Of a DNA stretch of 64,000 nt, positions 1 through 14,000 are shown piece after piece (positions within the stretch are counted from its first letter, which is position 1; each line of letters opens with the position of its first letter). Both the position numbers and the translations under genes were made by a program. The notes under the pieces are model-generated. The model ran no database searches, had not been told where the DNA came from, and saw only the letters and a program-made list of their open reading frames with translations. The stretch lies in the NCBI GenBank assembly GCA_034359265.1, contig CP136893.1, forward strand, positions 21,956,001 to 22,020,000, read 5' to 3'. The DNA comes from Canna indica. Lineage: Eukaryota; Streptophyta; Magnoliopsida; Zingiberales; Cannaceae.

Positions 1-561
1 CTTGGACGATTTTACGATCTCATGTATCAAAATTGAGCTGATTTGCACCCAAACTCATTTCTGGGTGAACTCGAGTGAACTTGGGTAAACTCGCGAGTAA
101 ATTCGGTCAAACTCGTAAATAAACTTGGGTGAACTCGGTTTGATGATAATTATTATGGATTAGATTTGTACTTTTATATTTTATCTTTGAGTCATTGTGT
201 GTGTTTTATTATAAATTTAGAATGCTTCATTATGTATGAATTAGACTTGTACTCTTATATTTTATATTTGCGTGTTCTTTAATATGGAGTTGAATTGCTT
301 AATTATGAATTTTAAGTTATATTAAATTTTATTTTTATAGTATAATATGTTTTAAAAATATTTTTTTAATATCAAATAAATTCTTACGAATTTACGAAGG
401 CTATGCGAGTTTAACAACACTGTGTGCATATTTATAGATTGATTATTTGTTTAAATATCTGACACATATATTGCGTCGTCATAACGTGAGAATTAAACTA
501 GATCGAATAAAAAAGGCAGTGACCCATCTTCTCAAAGGGTTTTTTCAACCTCTCTCGTAAT

Positions 562-586
562 GGAGAGAGAGAGAGAGAGAGAGAGA
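562..586. repeat. (GA)n microsatellite
   Basis: About twelve uninterrupted GA units. Confidence 0.9.
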
Positions 587-1230
587 CGCTCCTCCTTAGC
601 CATCATGCTTATTCACGATAGCTTGCTCCTAGGTAGCTGTTTTGTCAAATCGTCACTGTACTTCTCAATTGTTTTTTAATACGAATGGAGTATTAAATTG
701 GTTGAGACATCAATTCTGAGGTACGATGATTCCAATGGAGTCAACTAATTCAAATTTAAAATAATAAAAATGAAAATAAAATATAGATATTTATTTAATT
801 ATGACAAGAGCTTATCCAATCCGATCAATTTTTAACCCAAATTACCAATTTAATTTTAAAACAGAACTTAAACAGGTCTAAGATCAATTCCAGGTTGAAT
901 CAGACAGCTCAATTCGGAGAACATTGGCCAAACGACTAATTTCAAGTGCTTAAGAAAATACTCAGATTCTTGGCATCAAAACGATTGACATACCAAATGG
1001 TTCTTTAGCTTACAATACGTTAGAAGTAATCAAATAAGATGATTCCTTAGCGGCATAGCCATAGATTTGTTTAACACAACTTGGCTTAATTAGCTTTCCT
1101 GAATCAACTCCCTAAAATGATTGGTCTTACAATTAATACGTTAAGTTAATTGATCCATCATTGTCTTCGATAATTAAGTCTACTTATTTCAGTCATCATT
1201 ATTTCATCACAAATTCCTTAGACGCATCAA

Positions 1231-1285
1231 GTTAATTATGCATGGCACTTAATTGAGTTAGTTAATTATGCATGGCACTTAATTG
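1231..1285. repeat. 30-bp-period tandem duplication
   Basis: A 25-base block (gttaattatgcatggc...) occurs at 1231 and again, identical, at 1261, giving a two-copy tandem repeat with a 30-bp period. Confidence 0.9.
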
Positions 1286-1768
1286 CCAATAGTATTGGAT
1301 GCAAAGAACAGCATGGCAGCAATCACAAATCTTTTCTTTGGCCTATGCGTTATTTGACATCTATCCACAATGAACTGTTAAACCAAGAAAACTGCACGTA
1401 TTATAACATATTTTATGTTGGTAATATAACATTTAATAAATCAAACCTGAAGAGCACAAGGTATTTGGGAGGAATTAATATGCAGAAAATAGAATATGGA
1501 GTTCTCTGATCATTAAGTTGCCTTTTCTATAACCAAAAGAAGGGTTATAAGTTATCAAGTATGATAGCAATTACATCATGATTCAAGAGAGAAAATCTTT
1601 CATTAATTTTGTCTAATAAATTTCGCCAAACCCATCATGATTCAATCTTAGCCAGAATAATGACTTGTTATTTTGTTAGCTGCATGAATACTGTCATATA
1701 TACTGCAACTCTCTTCACATGTCGGAGTGCCCTTTTGCTGCGAGTCTGAACCAGAGCAAAACAAAATA

Positions 1769-4700
1769 TTAGCTACTGATGAACTCAATATCATCTTCGG
1801 CTATGTGCATTTTCCCTTTACTCATGTTGTTATTCCTCCTACTCGAACTTGGCTGACCTCTCTGCAGCAGAAAATAGAAACGTTTCCAAAACATCACACA
1901 GAGTCAAGGGAGCTAATAAAACGTTTCTACGTTACTGATTGATTACCTTCCTCAACACAAATGCTAAATAAAGGTAAGCTACATCCCACTCGTCCTGAGA
2001 TAGTGTGCCTGTATGTTTTGAATGCTTAGCAAGTGATCTGGGTAAGACAGAAGGGAACTTCATAAGACAAAAGGAACTTACTCTGGTCGTGATTTACATT
2101 GCCTAAAGCACCCAATCTTCGCATGAGCTCGGCATACTCAGGCTTTTTTAGATACTCGTTAACGAACTCATGGGAGTTTTTAGCAAACACAAGATCAAGA
2201 CCGTACTGATAGAAAAAAAATATATTTAGAGGGTAGTTTTGCATGATAGATAATGAATGTTTAAGAAAAGCATGCCAATACAACCAGATAAGCATAACTG
2301 AATAAAATCCGGTTAGTAATTGGTTCAGACGACCAATAAATTAGCTGACTTTATTTTATACATACACAATGTAGAATTGTATTACACATAGGAACAAAAA
2401 GTATAGAGTGCTAATGATTGCCAATATGTAGACAGCCACTCTGGGGCCGACCTAGCACATTCCAACTTAGCTCATTTACCAACTCAAGAAATGAAGTGCA
2501 GTGCAGACTGAAGAATCCTAATGGCATAATGAGGAGACAAAGCAATCTACTAATAAGTTTGAGCAATTACAGAAACATCTAGGGAAACTTGCAATAACTA
2601 AGAAAGTTAAATTTCAGTGCTAATTTCACATGTTCCTTTCTCTCATGGTGTTGATTTGAAGTTTACGGGATGCAAATTTAGAAATTATACATAAAGAACA
2701 AAGAATAGAATGGATCAGTGGTAGTACTCCACCTAGGTATATGTAAGCTAAATATATTGCGAACTAAAAAGAATTGTAATATGCCATGACCAACTTAACC
2801 ACAAGCTGAAGTAGAAGCTCAAATAATTCTAACTGAGATTGCTAGACATATGCGTAGAAATGAATTTTTATCCAACAATACTAACAATACTAATATGCCA
2901 TCACCTCTTCAGCTAGGGTTTTGAAGACATGAAATGGGACAATCCACTCAGGACAATCAACTGCATCCTGCATGCCACTTAGTTCAGTTAGATTCTTGGT
3001 TACCAAAAAAATTTAGAGTAACTTGGCCATAAAATATACATTTCATAAGCAAAGCATCAAATCTTCAAATGATTAACTTATAAGTTAATTGAGCATATAA
3101 TTCATCCATCTCATCTCTATATGAACTTATATTAGCATTTTTCCATCATAATGTTAGTGTGTTTTCATCAGAATATCACACACTATTCAATGAAGTGTTA
3201 TGCACAACAGCTCAAGTTGATCCACTTAGCAACAGCTCAGTGTAGTTGTTGCATTTCCAGAATGGACTTACATAAACAAAAAAAAGAACTACTTTTTACT
3301 TTAGGCTAATGAGACTTCCGTAGGGGCAATAACTTAGTCAAAAGGTATAGCCAAATTTCAGGGCTTCTAAAAGACTAAAACAGGCAAAACATTATGAAGG
3401 TTCAGATATAACGGAAAGAAAAAATTCAACGGAATGGAAAATTCTAGCACTTGGCATACACTATCCTTGTTAGCATGATCTGGATTGTAGGCCCATTGGT
3501 CTACGATAGCCAGAAAAAACACTGCTTTCCAGCATATGTAACCATTAATAACAGAAATCAAAGGCCAAGGATTCAAATATATGCAACTCAAAAGATCTAT
3601 GAAAACATTGAAAAAGAGGCAAATTTTGGCTGACAAGTCTCAATTAGAGGAAAACACACTAGGATTAGTTCAAATAAGCTGTGGCATAGCTATCATGTTT
3701 TATTTAACTTGAATGTCATTTTAGTACTGCAGAATATCAAATGTGTTTATACGTAGGAATATAGGATGCCAATAAAATCCCTATGATTTCAGAAAAAAAA
3801 AAGAAAAAAAATCATTTTTCCTACCTACTCAAGAATTTAACTAGGTATATTTTAGAGAAGGAATGTCAGTATGATGCTATTTTTTCACATACACTTGACT
3901 ACGCGCTACTGGTAATGTACTCCATCCAATTATTCCAATCCAATAAATTGAGATTGTTGATGGTGAAGTGATTCAGATTGCTATAGAATGATAAGCATAA
4001 AATATGAAATACATAGCAATTTATTGAGTACATGAGCTTATGTAATAGAGAGATACTATTAGTATGAAGTAGATAATGTAGCTGAATTGTTGCTGTTGAT
4101 TCGGTCAAACAAAAAGGAATAAACATCATTCAGCTACACCACTCTTGATCCAAATACACAGATACATGAATTAAGAGAAACTGAACTAAAAAAGACTACT
4201 TATAAAGAATTTTCTGGCCTTGCTTTCATACCTCTAAATGAAATTTGTACTTGATTCCAAATGGGCTGGATGATTTGAACCTCTGGATCATATCAAAGTG
4301 ATCACCATTAATATTAATACTAGTTACGATATAAAACACAAGACCAATGAATAAATGAATGTTAAAAAAAGTATCAATTAAGCATTAAAACTCAAAGGGA
4401 AAAGCTTGCCTACCTTGGAAATATATTCTTCATCAAAGCATATCGAATAAACACTGTTCCCAAATTCTAAACCTTCAGCTGTATATAGCAAAAACAAGAG
4501 AGAACAGCAGATCTAAGAAGGTCATATCTATAAAGTTCATTGCTATAAATATAAAGGGCAAGAAAAACATGGAAAAATCACAATGTCTATAGTCAACTGT
4601 TTAAAATGGCAATGTTCAGTATACACCACTCCAAGAAAAAATTTAATAGTTCCTTGCCATCAAACTATATTGATAGGTAGCTTCTGCCACAAGTAACCAA

Positions 4701-7700
4701 AGAAGTAACATAAAAAATTAAACCTACTATTCGTTCATGTTATGATCCACAATACAATTCTATCGGCTGAGAGTAAGTATAAATATGAAATATAACTTGT
4801 GACAAATAGAATAACTAAGTATATCTTAACTTTATTATCATAATGAATCTTAGCTGTGCATAGACTGCATAGACCATACAAGATTCCAAATGCTTAAATT
4901 ATCCTATTTAGAAATCCCTGCACTGGTTCAAAGTGAAATCCTTTCATATTGCAATTAATTGAAGTTTGTCATTTCAAACAAAGGAATCAAGTCCGAGCGA
5001 ATTAAATTCCTGAACTTCCAAATAAGCACATTATATAGCTGTGTTCCATCTATCCAAGAGCTATAGGATTACTTGATTAATATAACTTTAGCCAAAACAA
5101 TAAATGAAACTAACTTCAAGCATCAGCAAGTGCTCCTCAAATCATTTCCATCAAAATCTTACCCAGTGTAGCACCAGAACCAAATGAAAATGATTAAACT
5201 ACTCTACTTACAGAAAGTTCAGATCCTTGAATAAATAAAATTCTCATTCATCTTTAGATAAGGTAATCAAATGTATATACCTTCCCTAAGTCTTTTGATG
5301 ATGACATTTGCATCAGGCATTGTCCCAATAAAAATTCCTCCAGGCCGAAGCAATGCAGATATATTTGCCAAGGCTTGCCTTGCACGTTCTTCAGTTGACC
5401 ATGAGTAGTGTAAAGCAAACTGTATTGGTTTTACGTTATTATATAATCAACTAATTACAATAAAAGAAGAATCAACTATCACTTATGGGCAGGCCATATA
5501 CAATGTCCAACTGATAGCATGATTTGTTAAAATAACAAATACTGAAATATATAGTTAAAAAACATCTATGACTTCATAATGAAAGTCATGCTGCTCTCTA
5601 AATGCATCAGACTAGTCACCTGGCAGCTGCAAATATCAAATGGAGCATCATCCTGCAAGTATTTGTCTAAAGGAACCTGAAATAGAAAAAAGAACAGAAG
5701 TCACACTAGACTGTCATGAAGTACTATTACTGCAAGTTCTCATACAGTAAAAGCACAGCTCGGATTATTATTCTAATGCCAGATAAAATTACTAAGCCTG
5801 AAAATTCTTTCTTTTGAAAACAGCATCTAGAAAGTAAGTGGATGGAGCCTGTTAACATGATGATGATTAATTGTATATACACAATCTAGTTGGTGAGAAA
5901 GAAAAACTAAGAGCACTCTAAATTTCATCAGATAAGATCTTTTGGATGTCAAAAAAAGGAGAAATTTGGTAAATGTTAAATAAGAGGGGGATAATCTTCG
6001 TTACCTCATAAAAATCAGCACAAATAAGGCGTGCAGGGAAACCAAACTTATTTCTACGTTGTTGCTGCTCTGAATCTCCATTGTAGCGAGTCCGACAGTC
6101 TTTTATCTGCACACATCTCACAGATATTACATAGTTTAGTATGTGGAACTCAATGAACATCTGAAAGTGTTAAGTGACATGAAGGGCTGTAAATCTTTTA
6201 TTGCATGTACCTTAAGGACTGACTGGTAAGATTGAAAGTTAAGAGAAGCATTAATCAAGAACTAAAGAAGGAATATCAAATAGGAAGTTCAAAGATAACA
6301 CAAAGCAAGTCAGTTTCGATGAAAGAGATAAGTGAAAGGAAAAATGCTTATTTAGGACAACTAAGAAACAACAGTTATTATTAGGGTTGTTCATTGGGTC
6401 GACCCGACCCAATGAACCCGAGAACTCGACCCGACCTATTTGGGTTGGGTCGGGTCGGGTACAATCCAACCAAACCCAACCATAATCGGGTCGGGTCTCG
6501 GGTTTTAGAATTTGAAACCCGATGACCGAGAACCGACCCGATGACCCGATTATTTATAGTTTTTTAATTATTTTTAAAATACTATATTAAAAGAATATTT
6601 ATTTTTTAGTTATTTTACAATTTTTTTAAAAAAAAATATTGTTAAAAACTCATTTTTACCTAATCGGGTAAACCCGACTACCCGACCCAAACTAGGTCGA
6701 GTTGGGTTGGGTGAAAAAATTTGAACCCGACCCGACCCGATTACATGGTTGGATCGGGTCGATTTTTCCCTAAACCCACCCGACCCATGAACACCCCTAG
6801 TTATTATCATATCCCCATGTATCAAGTTTACGTGGTGAGATTTCCTCAATGGACTGGATGGTAAGAATAGATACATGAAAGATGAAACTCATGACAATGT
6901 CATAGTACAATCATCTTAGATGGCTTCTGCAAAGGAGCAATATGCACCATAAAGAACAACCTCCAAAAGTAGAGTATTTTGTGCTAAAATTATCACATAT
7001 TTTGGAAGTGTGTAACATATCTTAATTTTTAATGCCATACAAATATAGTTTATTGAATTTATCTATCCATGAATTAAGAAGAAATTAGAAGAGGGTTGAT
7101 GGCAATAGAACTCAATTCAAATGGCTCCAAAACATAATTATGAAGCATTCACAGCTTCATTTAGTGTGGACTGTGGACAGTGTGGACATGGAAAGGGTCC
7201 ACATATTGCATATATTGTGTGCCCAAATATTATTTTTCACATACAAACAATGATAGACCTAGTTCATTCTCAATAGCGGTATCAAATGATTGAGTTTGAC
7301 CAAATAGACTGAAGTATGATTTTTCCAATAAGGACACCAGCTGAAATCTATATCCTGGAAGGAATCCTTCCATCCCTCCCTTGACCATGCACCAATTAGT
7401 CTTTAAACATAGTATCATAAGAAACATTTTTATTGATAATTAATTTTCTAATCTTAAGAGCATGGATGCAAATGGCATAAATATTAAGACCCATATGTAT
7501 GAATAACACTAAGGAACTCCAATACAAGAAAATTCTTCAAACTAGAAAATCAAACCATTGTAGAAAATATCAACGTGAAACAGAAAAGTAAGGACATTTA
7601 CCGAGCCCTCTGCTATATCCACGCCCACATAATATCCAATCTTTGCCTTGTCCCATTTGATCAAGTCACCACCCTACAAGAATAAATGATAACGTGCATT

Positions 7701-8814
7701 TTTGTATATTGTTTTAAATACACTAAAAGATTAGCATATAACTATTTGTCCCTCAAACCAAAGAAAATGTTACATTGATTGAAATAAGGAAGATGGCTAG
7801 TGAGAAAACTCGTGGTACTAACCTTTCCACAAGCAATATCAAGCACAATATCTTTTGGGCGAGCATACAGCTGAATTAGAACGCTCTTAATCTGTCCATT
7901 TAAGGATGAGAAAATAAAAAAATAAATATAATGAGAATCTATACATGAAAGTCGAATTGAAAGCCAGCTGCTAAAAGGATACATCATATAACTGAATGGC
8001 CTATCAAGAGTTTTCTTCAACTTATAAGCAGGCACATAAAAGGTGAAATAACACAACTACAGCAGCATAAGATATGCATTTTGGCAAAGACATGCTGAAA
8101 CTATAACAGTATAGCTTCAACGTAGAATTAGAATTGTCTAGAAAGTGGATTCCTTGTTTAATGACCAGTATCCAATCATCAGTAAACAGTGTACCAGCCA
8201 ATCACGAGATGTGCAACTAGAACGCAACACAAAAGTATGAAAACACCAATCAATCAGCTAGAAATCAAATATTTCATCAGAAACACATTCTTAACTCGCC
8301 AATGATGCAACAGGTTCAACCCTATGACCTGACTCCAACCCAATGAACCAAAGATAGACATTGAACAACTATTTCATGAAGTTACATGGGCAACAGAAAT
8401 AGTATTGCAAGAGTTGTCAACCTGATAAAAATTAGAAAGAAAATAGCGAAGGATATCATAGCCCACCCAATTGTTAAGCTTCTTCAAGTGGATGATAGGA
8501 CTAGCTTCTCGCTCCTCCAGCGTCTGATTTGATCTTGCACTGTAATGCTCCGCCACTCTGCGGGCATTCCTAAAGCTTTCGTCGTCCGATCTACGCGATT
8601 CGTCTGCAAACAATGGATCGAAGGCTAAATCAAGAACCCTAAATTGCAGCTCGAACGAAGGCGGTACGATTGGGGGAAAGCAATACGGTGGTGCGTATTC
8701 AATCTTTAGAACAGAAGGAGAGAGGACTTAGATGGAATTACCATATGAATCGAATTTGTGCTTGGATTTAGGCGGACCGTAAGAATTGGAGGGACCTTCG
8801 AATCGCCGTTTCAT
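1769..8814 (-). CDS. mRNA cap guanine-N7 methyltransferase, 13 exons, intact
   Basis: The enzyme transfers a methyl group from S-adenosylmethionine to N7 of the cap guanine of nuclear pre-mRNA. Exons, in order of translation: 8814-8742, 8603-8467, 7891-7823, 7673-7602, 6106-6005, 5676-5620, 5419-5281, 4478-4414, 4282-4232, 2967-2905, 2205-2082, 2008-1947, 1861-1769. All junctions fit GT/AG and the phases join into 368 codons plus TAA; the Arabidopsis homologue At3g20650 is about 370 residues. Visible signatures: REASPIIHLKKLNNW near residue 60; the SAM-binding loop VLDIACGKGGDL, split between exons 3 and 4; GVDIAEGSIKDCRTRYNG; FDICSCQFALHYSW; a substrate-side block FGNSVY; and KNSHEFVNEYLKKPEY near the C-terminus. 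The start is chosen because MKRRFEGPS matches the usual plant N-terminus. A weak TATA-like TTTATAAG lies about 40 bases upstream (near 8849-8856). Introns range from about 60 to 1500 bases; the one between 7602 and 6106 carries a MITE. No frameshift or stop is seen. Confidence 0.95.
6382..6799. mobile_element. hAT-type MITE in a cap methyltransferase intron
   Basis: The 418-bp element begins TAGGGTTGTTCATTGGG and ends with the imperfect inverse (...CCCATGAACACCCCTA). A perfect 8-bp target duplication GTTATTAT flanks it at 6374-6381 and 6800-6807; 8-bp duplications are typical of hAT elements. The subterminal parts are rich in the motif GGGTCGGGTCGGGT on both strands, and the middle is AT-rich. 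There is no transposase, so it is non-autonomous. Confidence 0.9.
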
Positions 8815-9202
8815 GCTGTCGCTTGGTCTCACTTTCTTTTTTTCCCTCTTATAAATGATGTGGGAGAGAAACCTTTCGCATGTTAACCCCCCAAACCATC
8901 CAATATTTCATATATGTTCTTTTATACTATTTCTATATCCATCTTAAGATAAATTGCATTTGAGAAACTCTTGTGAAAATGTAGCCAACATTTTTAAACT
9001 GTTAAAAATAATTTTTCTACAACACTCTATATTATGAATTAAATAAATTTTTTTAAAAAAAAAGTTATCTATTTTTATCATTTTCTCCGTCCAAGTTATT
9101 TTCTTTAAAGGAATGCTAACTCTCAAATTTCTTTCATCCTATGCACTCCAACTCGAAATTGAATTCAATTGTATTAGTCTGATTGAGTCAAAATTATGAT
9201 TA
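8815..9202. other. Spacer with the promoter side of the cap methyltransferase gene
   Basis: Short AT-rich interval between the start codon at 8814 and the proposed left end of the LINE. No coding signal is seen beyond the weak TATA-like sequence described with the gene. Confidence 0.5.
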
Positions 9203-9496
9203 AAATAAGGAGGACCCGATGAGTGAGGCGAGAGTGACGACAACTTTTCGCCCGCCTATTTTCAAACCAAAAAATCACCTGATCCCGGCGACCTGGGAGT
9301 GCCTTCGGTGGCGAGTTCATCTGGGACTCTGAGAAAAGTTCTGATGATGCAAAAGGAGACGAAAAGTGCAATCAATTTGGCAAAGGGCAAAACAAAGATA
9401 GATGGTCAGGGAGATTAGATCTGGAGGAGGAAAACGAATGAGAACCTAAACAAGGGGTGGAATCCTGGAATTTCTTCTTGGGCGAGCCTTTTCAGA

Positions 9497-10908
9497 ATGA
9501 GGAGTAATGCGGAGGATTGGAACTCCGATCCAGAACTCATTGAAAATATCAACAAAATTCAAAAGTTGACAAAAGGAGTGGTGATTATCTCGGAAGCTGA
9601 TCTGGAGGAGGCCAAAAATGACTGTAAGTTGAACCTCTACGGAAAATTTTTTGGTAGATTTCCTGAATTTGATTTAGTCAAAAATTTGATGCCAAAAATT
9701 TGGAAAATAAAAGGGGCATTTGATGTTATAGACCTAGCAGGAGGTTTCTTTATGTTTAAATTCCATGATGAAGCAGATTATTGGTCTGTTCTATCTGGTG
9801 GCCCATGGTTTTTGAGAGGGCAAGCTCTCTATATAATTTCTTGGAGAAATAATTTTCAATCCCTGCAGGAAAAAATATCTATCATACATGTGTCGGTGCA
9901 GTTCCTGATTTGTCGTTTGAGTTTTTGCATCATAATGTATTGTTACAGATAGCTGCAGGGATTGGGAGGCCTCTCAAGATTGATGACTACACGTTGAGTA
10001 GAGCAAGAGGGAAATTCGCCAGGGTCTGTGTTCAGCTAGATGTGGGGAAACCTCTTGAGCAGGGTGTTTGGATTGAAACTGGTAATGGCAAAAATTTTCA
10101 GTCGATAGTATATGAAAATCTTCCTTTGATCTATTTTAAGTGTGGTAGAACTGAACATAAGGAGGATAGATGTCATCTAGCTGTTAAGAATTCTAAAGAA
10201 AAGACTGATAATGAAACAGTAGTGAAGGTAGCAGAAGAGGAGAAAATACTTGGTCCTTGGATTCAAGTTCAGAAAATAGGCAAAAGAAATCAGAGAAATC
10301 AAGGGAGAGAAAATGAGAATTTGAAGAAGTCATTTACAGTTTTAAATAACCCTGCTTTTGAGAGGAATATTGAGATGGATATGAAAACTGAAGAAGGCAA
10401 ATTAAATGAGCAAATAGCAAATATCACTATGGACATTATGGAAGATTGCAGTCAAAGTTCATCTCAGTGCACTAATATCCAGAAAAAAGAAAAGGAAAAG
10501 ATTGAAAGAGATAATGTGATTGGGAAGGAAGGGGAAAAAAGGGTAAATTTGGCTATTGTAAATAAGATGGATGTTAATTCAGAAAAGAATGTTGTGTTTA
10601 GTTCAAAGGAAGTTGCTAAATTCAAAAAAACAAGAGAGGAGGAGGGAGATGACAATGAGAAAAGATTGGAAGAACTTTCAAAAAAACTTACTGAATCATT
10701 TGAAAGGATACTAAATAACAAAAATGCAGAGGAAGATTTTTTGGAGAAAGGCATTGACCCAGAATTATCTAGGCTGAGTAATAGGACTGGAAACAAAGAG
10801 AGAAAAGGAATGACAAAGCAGAATAATCTAGTAAATGTTCCAATTGGTTACAGGCAAATCAAGGTGAAGAAAAAGGAGATTCTCCAAAGACACGGTAGTT
10901 TTGAGTGA
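9497..10908 (+). pseudogene. LINE ORF1: DUF4283 gag-like RNA-binding protein, frameshifted
   Basis: The first part (9497-about 9900) encodes a DUF4283 domain, including YGKFFGRFP, WKIKGAFDVIDL and GGPWFLRGQAL. The frame then changes near 9905, where one base appears lost, and continues as FEFLHHNVLLQIAAGIGRPL and a degenerate CCHC knuckle (YFKCGRTEHKEDRCH; the expected first cysteine is tyrosine). The rest, to a TGA at 10906-10908, is a charged lysine- and glutamate-rich tail typical of LINE ORF1 products. In an active element this protein coats the RNA; here it is dead. Confidence 0.82.
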
Positions 10909-11038
10909 TGAAGGGGATCCTGTCAATCAGAAGATGGAGGGAGGGTCAGAAGAAAAGTTTTAAATGATGAGGATAATTTCCTAGAATATAAGAGGGGCTC
11001 TGAAAAGGGCAACTAGAGACTATCTGTAGTTTCTGATA

Positions 11039-14000
11039 AGGAAGCATAAAATTGATATTGTTTTGTTGTTAGAAACTCATTTGATGGAGGAGGAGGCAAT
11101 GAAATTTATAGAAGACAGAAATAAAAAGTGGAATGGCACTACAGTAGCTAGTATTGGTAGATCCGGTGGTATGATTATGTTGTGGACAAAGAATAGGTGG
11201 AATGTAAAGGTCATCCATAAAGATTCACAGTCAATAAATATTTTGATACAGTTAAATAAAGAAAAGGTGTTTCTTTTTACTGGAATATATACTAGCACAA
11301 ATATTAGAAGTAGGAGCTGCCTTTGGAAAATGCTTGGGGAGCTGCATGTAAATAATCTGCCTTGGTTGGTAGTTGGAGATATGAATATAATCACTGATGC
11401 AAATGAGAAATGGGGTAGAAGGGAGTTCTACAATAACAAAGCTGTGGATGACTTCAAAGACTTCATGAGAGAAGCTAATCTGGTTGATGCTGATTTCAGA
11501 GGTAGTAAGTTCACATGGACAAACAACAGAAAGGGTCAGGAAAAATGATGGCAAGGTTAGATAGAGCCTTGTTTAGTACTAACTGGTTTGATTGGAATAT
11601 GGATATTCAAGTTGAACACCTTCAAAGGATTGAATCTGATCATAACCTAATCCTGGTGAAATGTGAGTGTAACAGAAACAAAAAAATGGGGAAAAGGAGC
11701 TTTGCTTTTGAACATTTTTGGTTTCAATATCCAGAACTATTTCAGCTGATTAAGAAGAGTTGGTATAGTGAAGGCATGCAATTCAAATCCTGGTCTGAGA
11801 AATTGGGCAGTTTGGAGATGGCTTTGAAGGATTGGAATAAAAACAAGGTTGGAAATTTAGAGAAAAATCTGGATAGTACTCTAAAGAAACTAAGGGCATT
11901 AGAAGATCTGGAAGCAGAAAGATGTTTGACAATTGAGGAAGTGGGTTTTATGAGAACTCTGTCAAAGAAATCAATTGCTTTAAGTAGACAAATCCAGATT
12001 AAGTGGTGGTCAAAGTCTAGAAATGAGTGGATAGAAGGGGGGGGGCAAAAATATAAAATACTTTCGTAATGTGGTGAAGATGAATAGAAGAAGAAACATT
12101 ATTGAAGAGCTTGAGGTGGATGGCAGAATTGTCACTGATAAAAAAGAAATGGTTAACAGTTTTGCAACTTGGTATAAAAAGCTTTGGAAGAAGGAATCTG
12201 TCGAATCAGGTGGGAAGAATCTAGATATTTACAATTTGAGGTCAATCACTGATGTTGAGGCTGATTCACTAAAGAGGGTAATAACTGAAGATGAGATGTG
12301 GAAAGCAACTAAAAGCTTGGGAAGGGGGAAAAGTCCTGGTATATATGGCTATATCCTAGAGTTTTACATCTATAGTTGGGATATTGTAAAAGACTGCTTG
12401 TTGAAGGAAATAGTTAAATTAGGTAAACTTGCAAATGGTTGGAATGATACGCTTTTAATAATGATTCTCAAGAAAGATAAAGCAAGGAAGGTAGTTGAAT
12501 TTCGTCCGATAGCTTTATGTAATGTGATGTACAAAATCTTAGCAAAAGTCATTGGTAATATATAGGCTAAGACCCATGCTTGAAAAGGTTATTAGCAAGA
12601 ATCAAGTTGCTTTCGTACCAAAGAGAAACTTGCATGACAATATATTGCTTATTTCTGAGTTGGTGAGTTCAAGTTACAGGTCTAAAGCAAAGTACCATAT
12701 CATATTAGTGAAACTGGACCTGGAAAAAGCCTATGATATGGCAAATTAGGAAGTGATTTATAAGATAATGGAAAGAATGGGGTTTCCAAAGGAATTGATA
12801 AATTGGATAAAGGGATGCTTGGAAGGAATAAAATTTTATTGTAAATTCAATGGAGAAGTATCTTGGAGTTTTGAGAGCTTTAAAGGCAGAAGGCAAGGGG
12901 ACACTTTATCCCCTTACCTCTTTATAATAATGGAACAGCTCTTATCTGAAATTATAAATTGGTATGTGAAAGAAGGCAAGATAAAACCTTTTGAATTGAG
13001 GGAGTATTAATTCAGTCATGCTTGTTTTGCAGATGATATTATTTAAGCTATAAAAGGAAATCAGAGGTCATGCAAATATTTGAAAGAAGCACTGGATTTG
13101 TATTGTACATAGAATAACTGGACAGAAAGTAAATTTGAGTAAGTAGGATGTGTACTTTCCTGAGAACTGTGAAGCAAGAATAAAACAGAAAGTATGTGAA
13201 GTTTTGAATATGAAAGAGGGAAAATATCCAATGTTATATCTGGGTACTTTTGTGGCTCCTAAAAGATTAAACAAAATGTATCAAGATAGATTGGTGAGTA
13301 AAGTTGAAAGAAGGATTGATATGTGGGCAAATAACCAGATTTCACAAGCAGGAAGGTGTACATTGATCAATTCATTTATATGCTCTATACCTGCACATGC
13401 TATGATGTCTTCTTGGATGGATGTAAGTGCTGAGAAGAAAGTGGCAAGGATAGCTAGGGAGTTCTTCTGGGGTTCAAGCAAAGATAAAAAGGCAGTGAAC
13501 TTGATTGGTTGGGACAAGGTAACTTCTAGCATAAGTGAAGGAGGCTTGGGTGTTAGAGATGTTAGTATCATGAAGAAAGCTCTAGTTGCAAAGAGGATCC
13601 TCCCTCTTTTAAATGGAGAACAAGGTAGCTGAGCAGATTTGTTAAGAACTAAATACAAAGGATTTTATCCTTGGAATGAAAATTGGAGGAAGAGAGTAGC
13701 TTGGCCAACCAAAGCTTTTTTAAAAAGTATGGATGAACTCAAAGAGGGACTCAAAAAGTGTATTGGAAATGGTTTAACTACTAGGATTTGGGATGACCCT
13801 TGGGTCCTTTCAATCCCAATCTTGAAATGACTGACTTATGTAAATGTGGAAGAGTTGACAAAATCTAAAATGGTAAATGAGTTGATTAATGAAGAGGGCT
13901 GGGATAGACAGAAGTTAAATCAGTGTTTTGGCGAATCTATAACTGAGATAATTATCACAAAACAAATTGATGTTGTTGCTGGAATTGATAGATGGGTTTA

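Larger units (their letters stand above)
1..1768. other. AT-rich spacer downstream of the cap methyltransferase gene
   Basis: No coding region is supported here. Positions about 20-140 hold a degenerate short repeat built on 'gtgaactcg/ggtaaactcg'. A GA microsatellite and a 30-bp duplication are listed separately. The part next to 1768 should include the 3' untranslated region of the minus-strand gene that ends at 1769. Confidence 0.6.

Noticed and set aside
562..586. GA repeat as a promoter element
   Set aside because: It is not upstream of any gene found in the window; treated as a plain microsatellite.
1727..1942. 71-codon plus-strand frame
   Set aside because: Antisense to the last exon of the cap methyltransferase gene.
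11077..11554. Minus-strand frames of about 100 codons
   Set aside because: Antisense shadows of the LINE endonuclease region.
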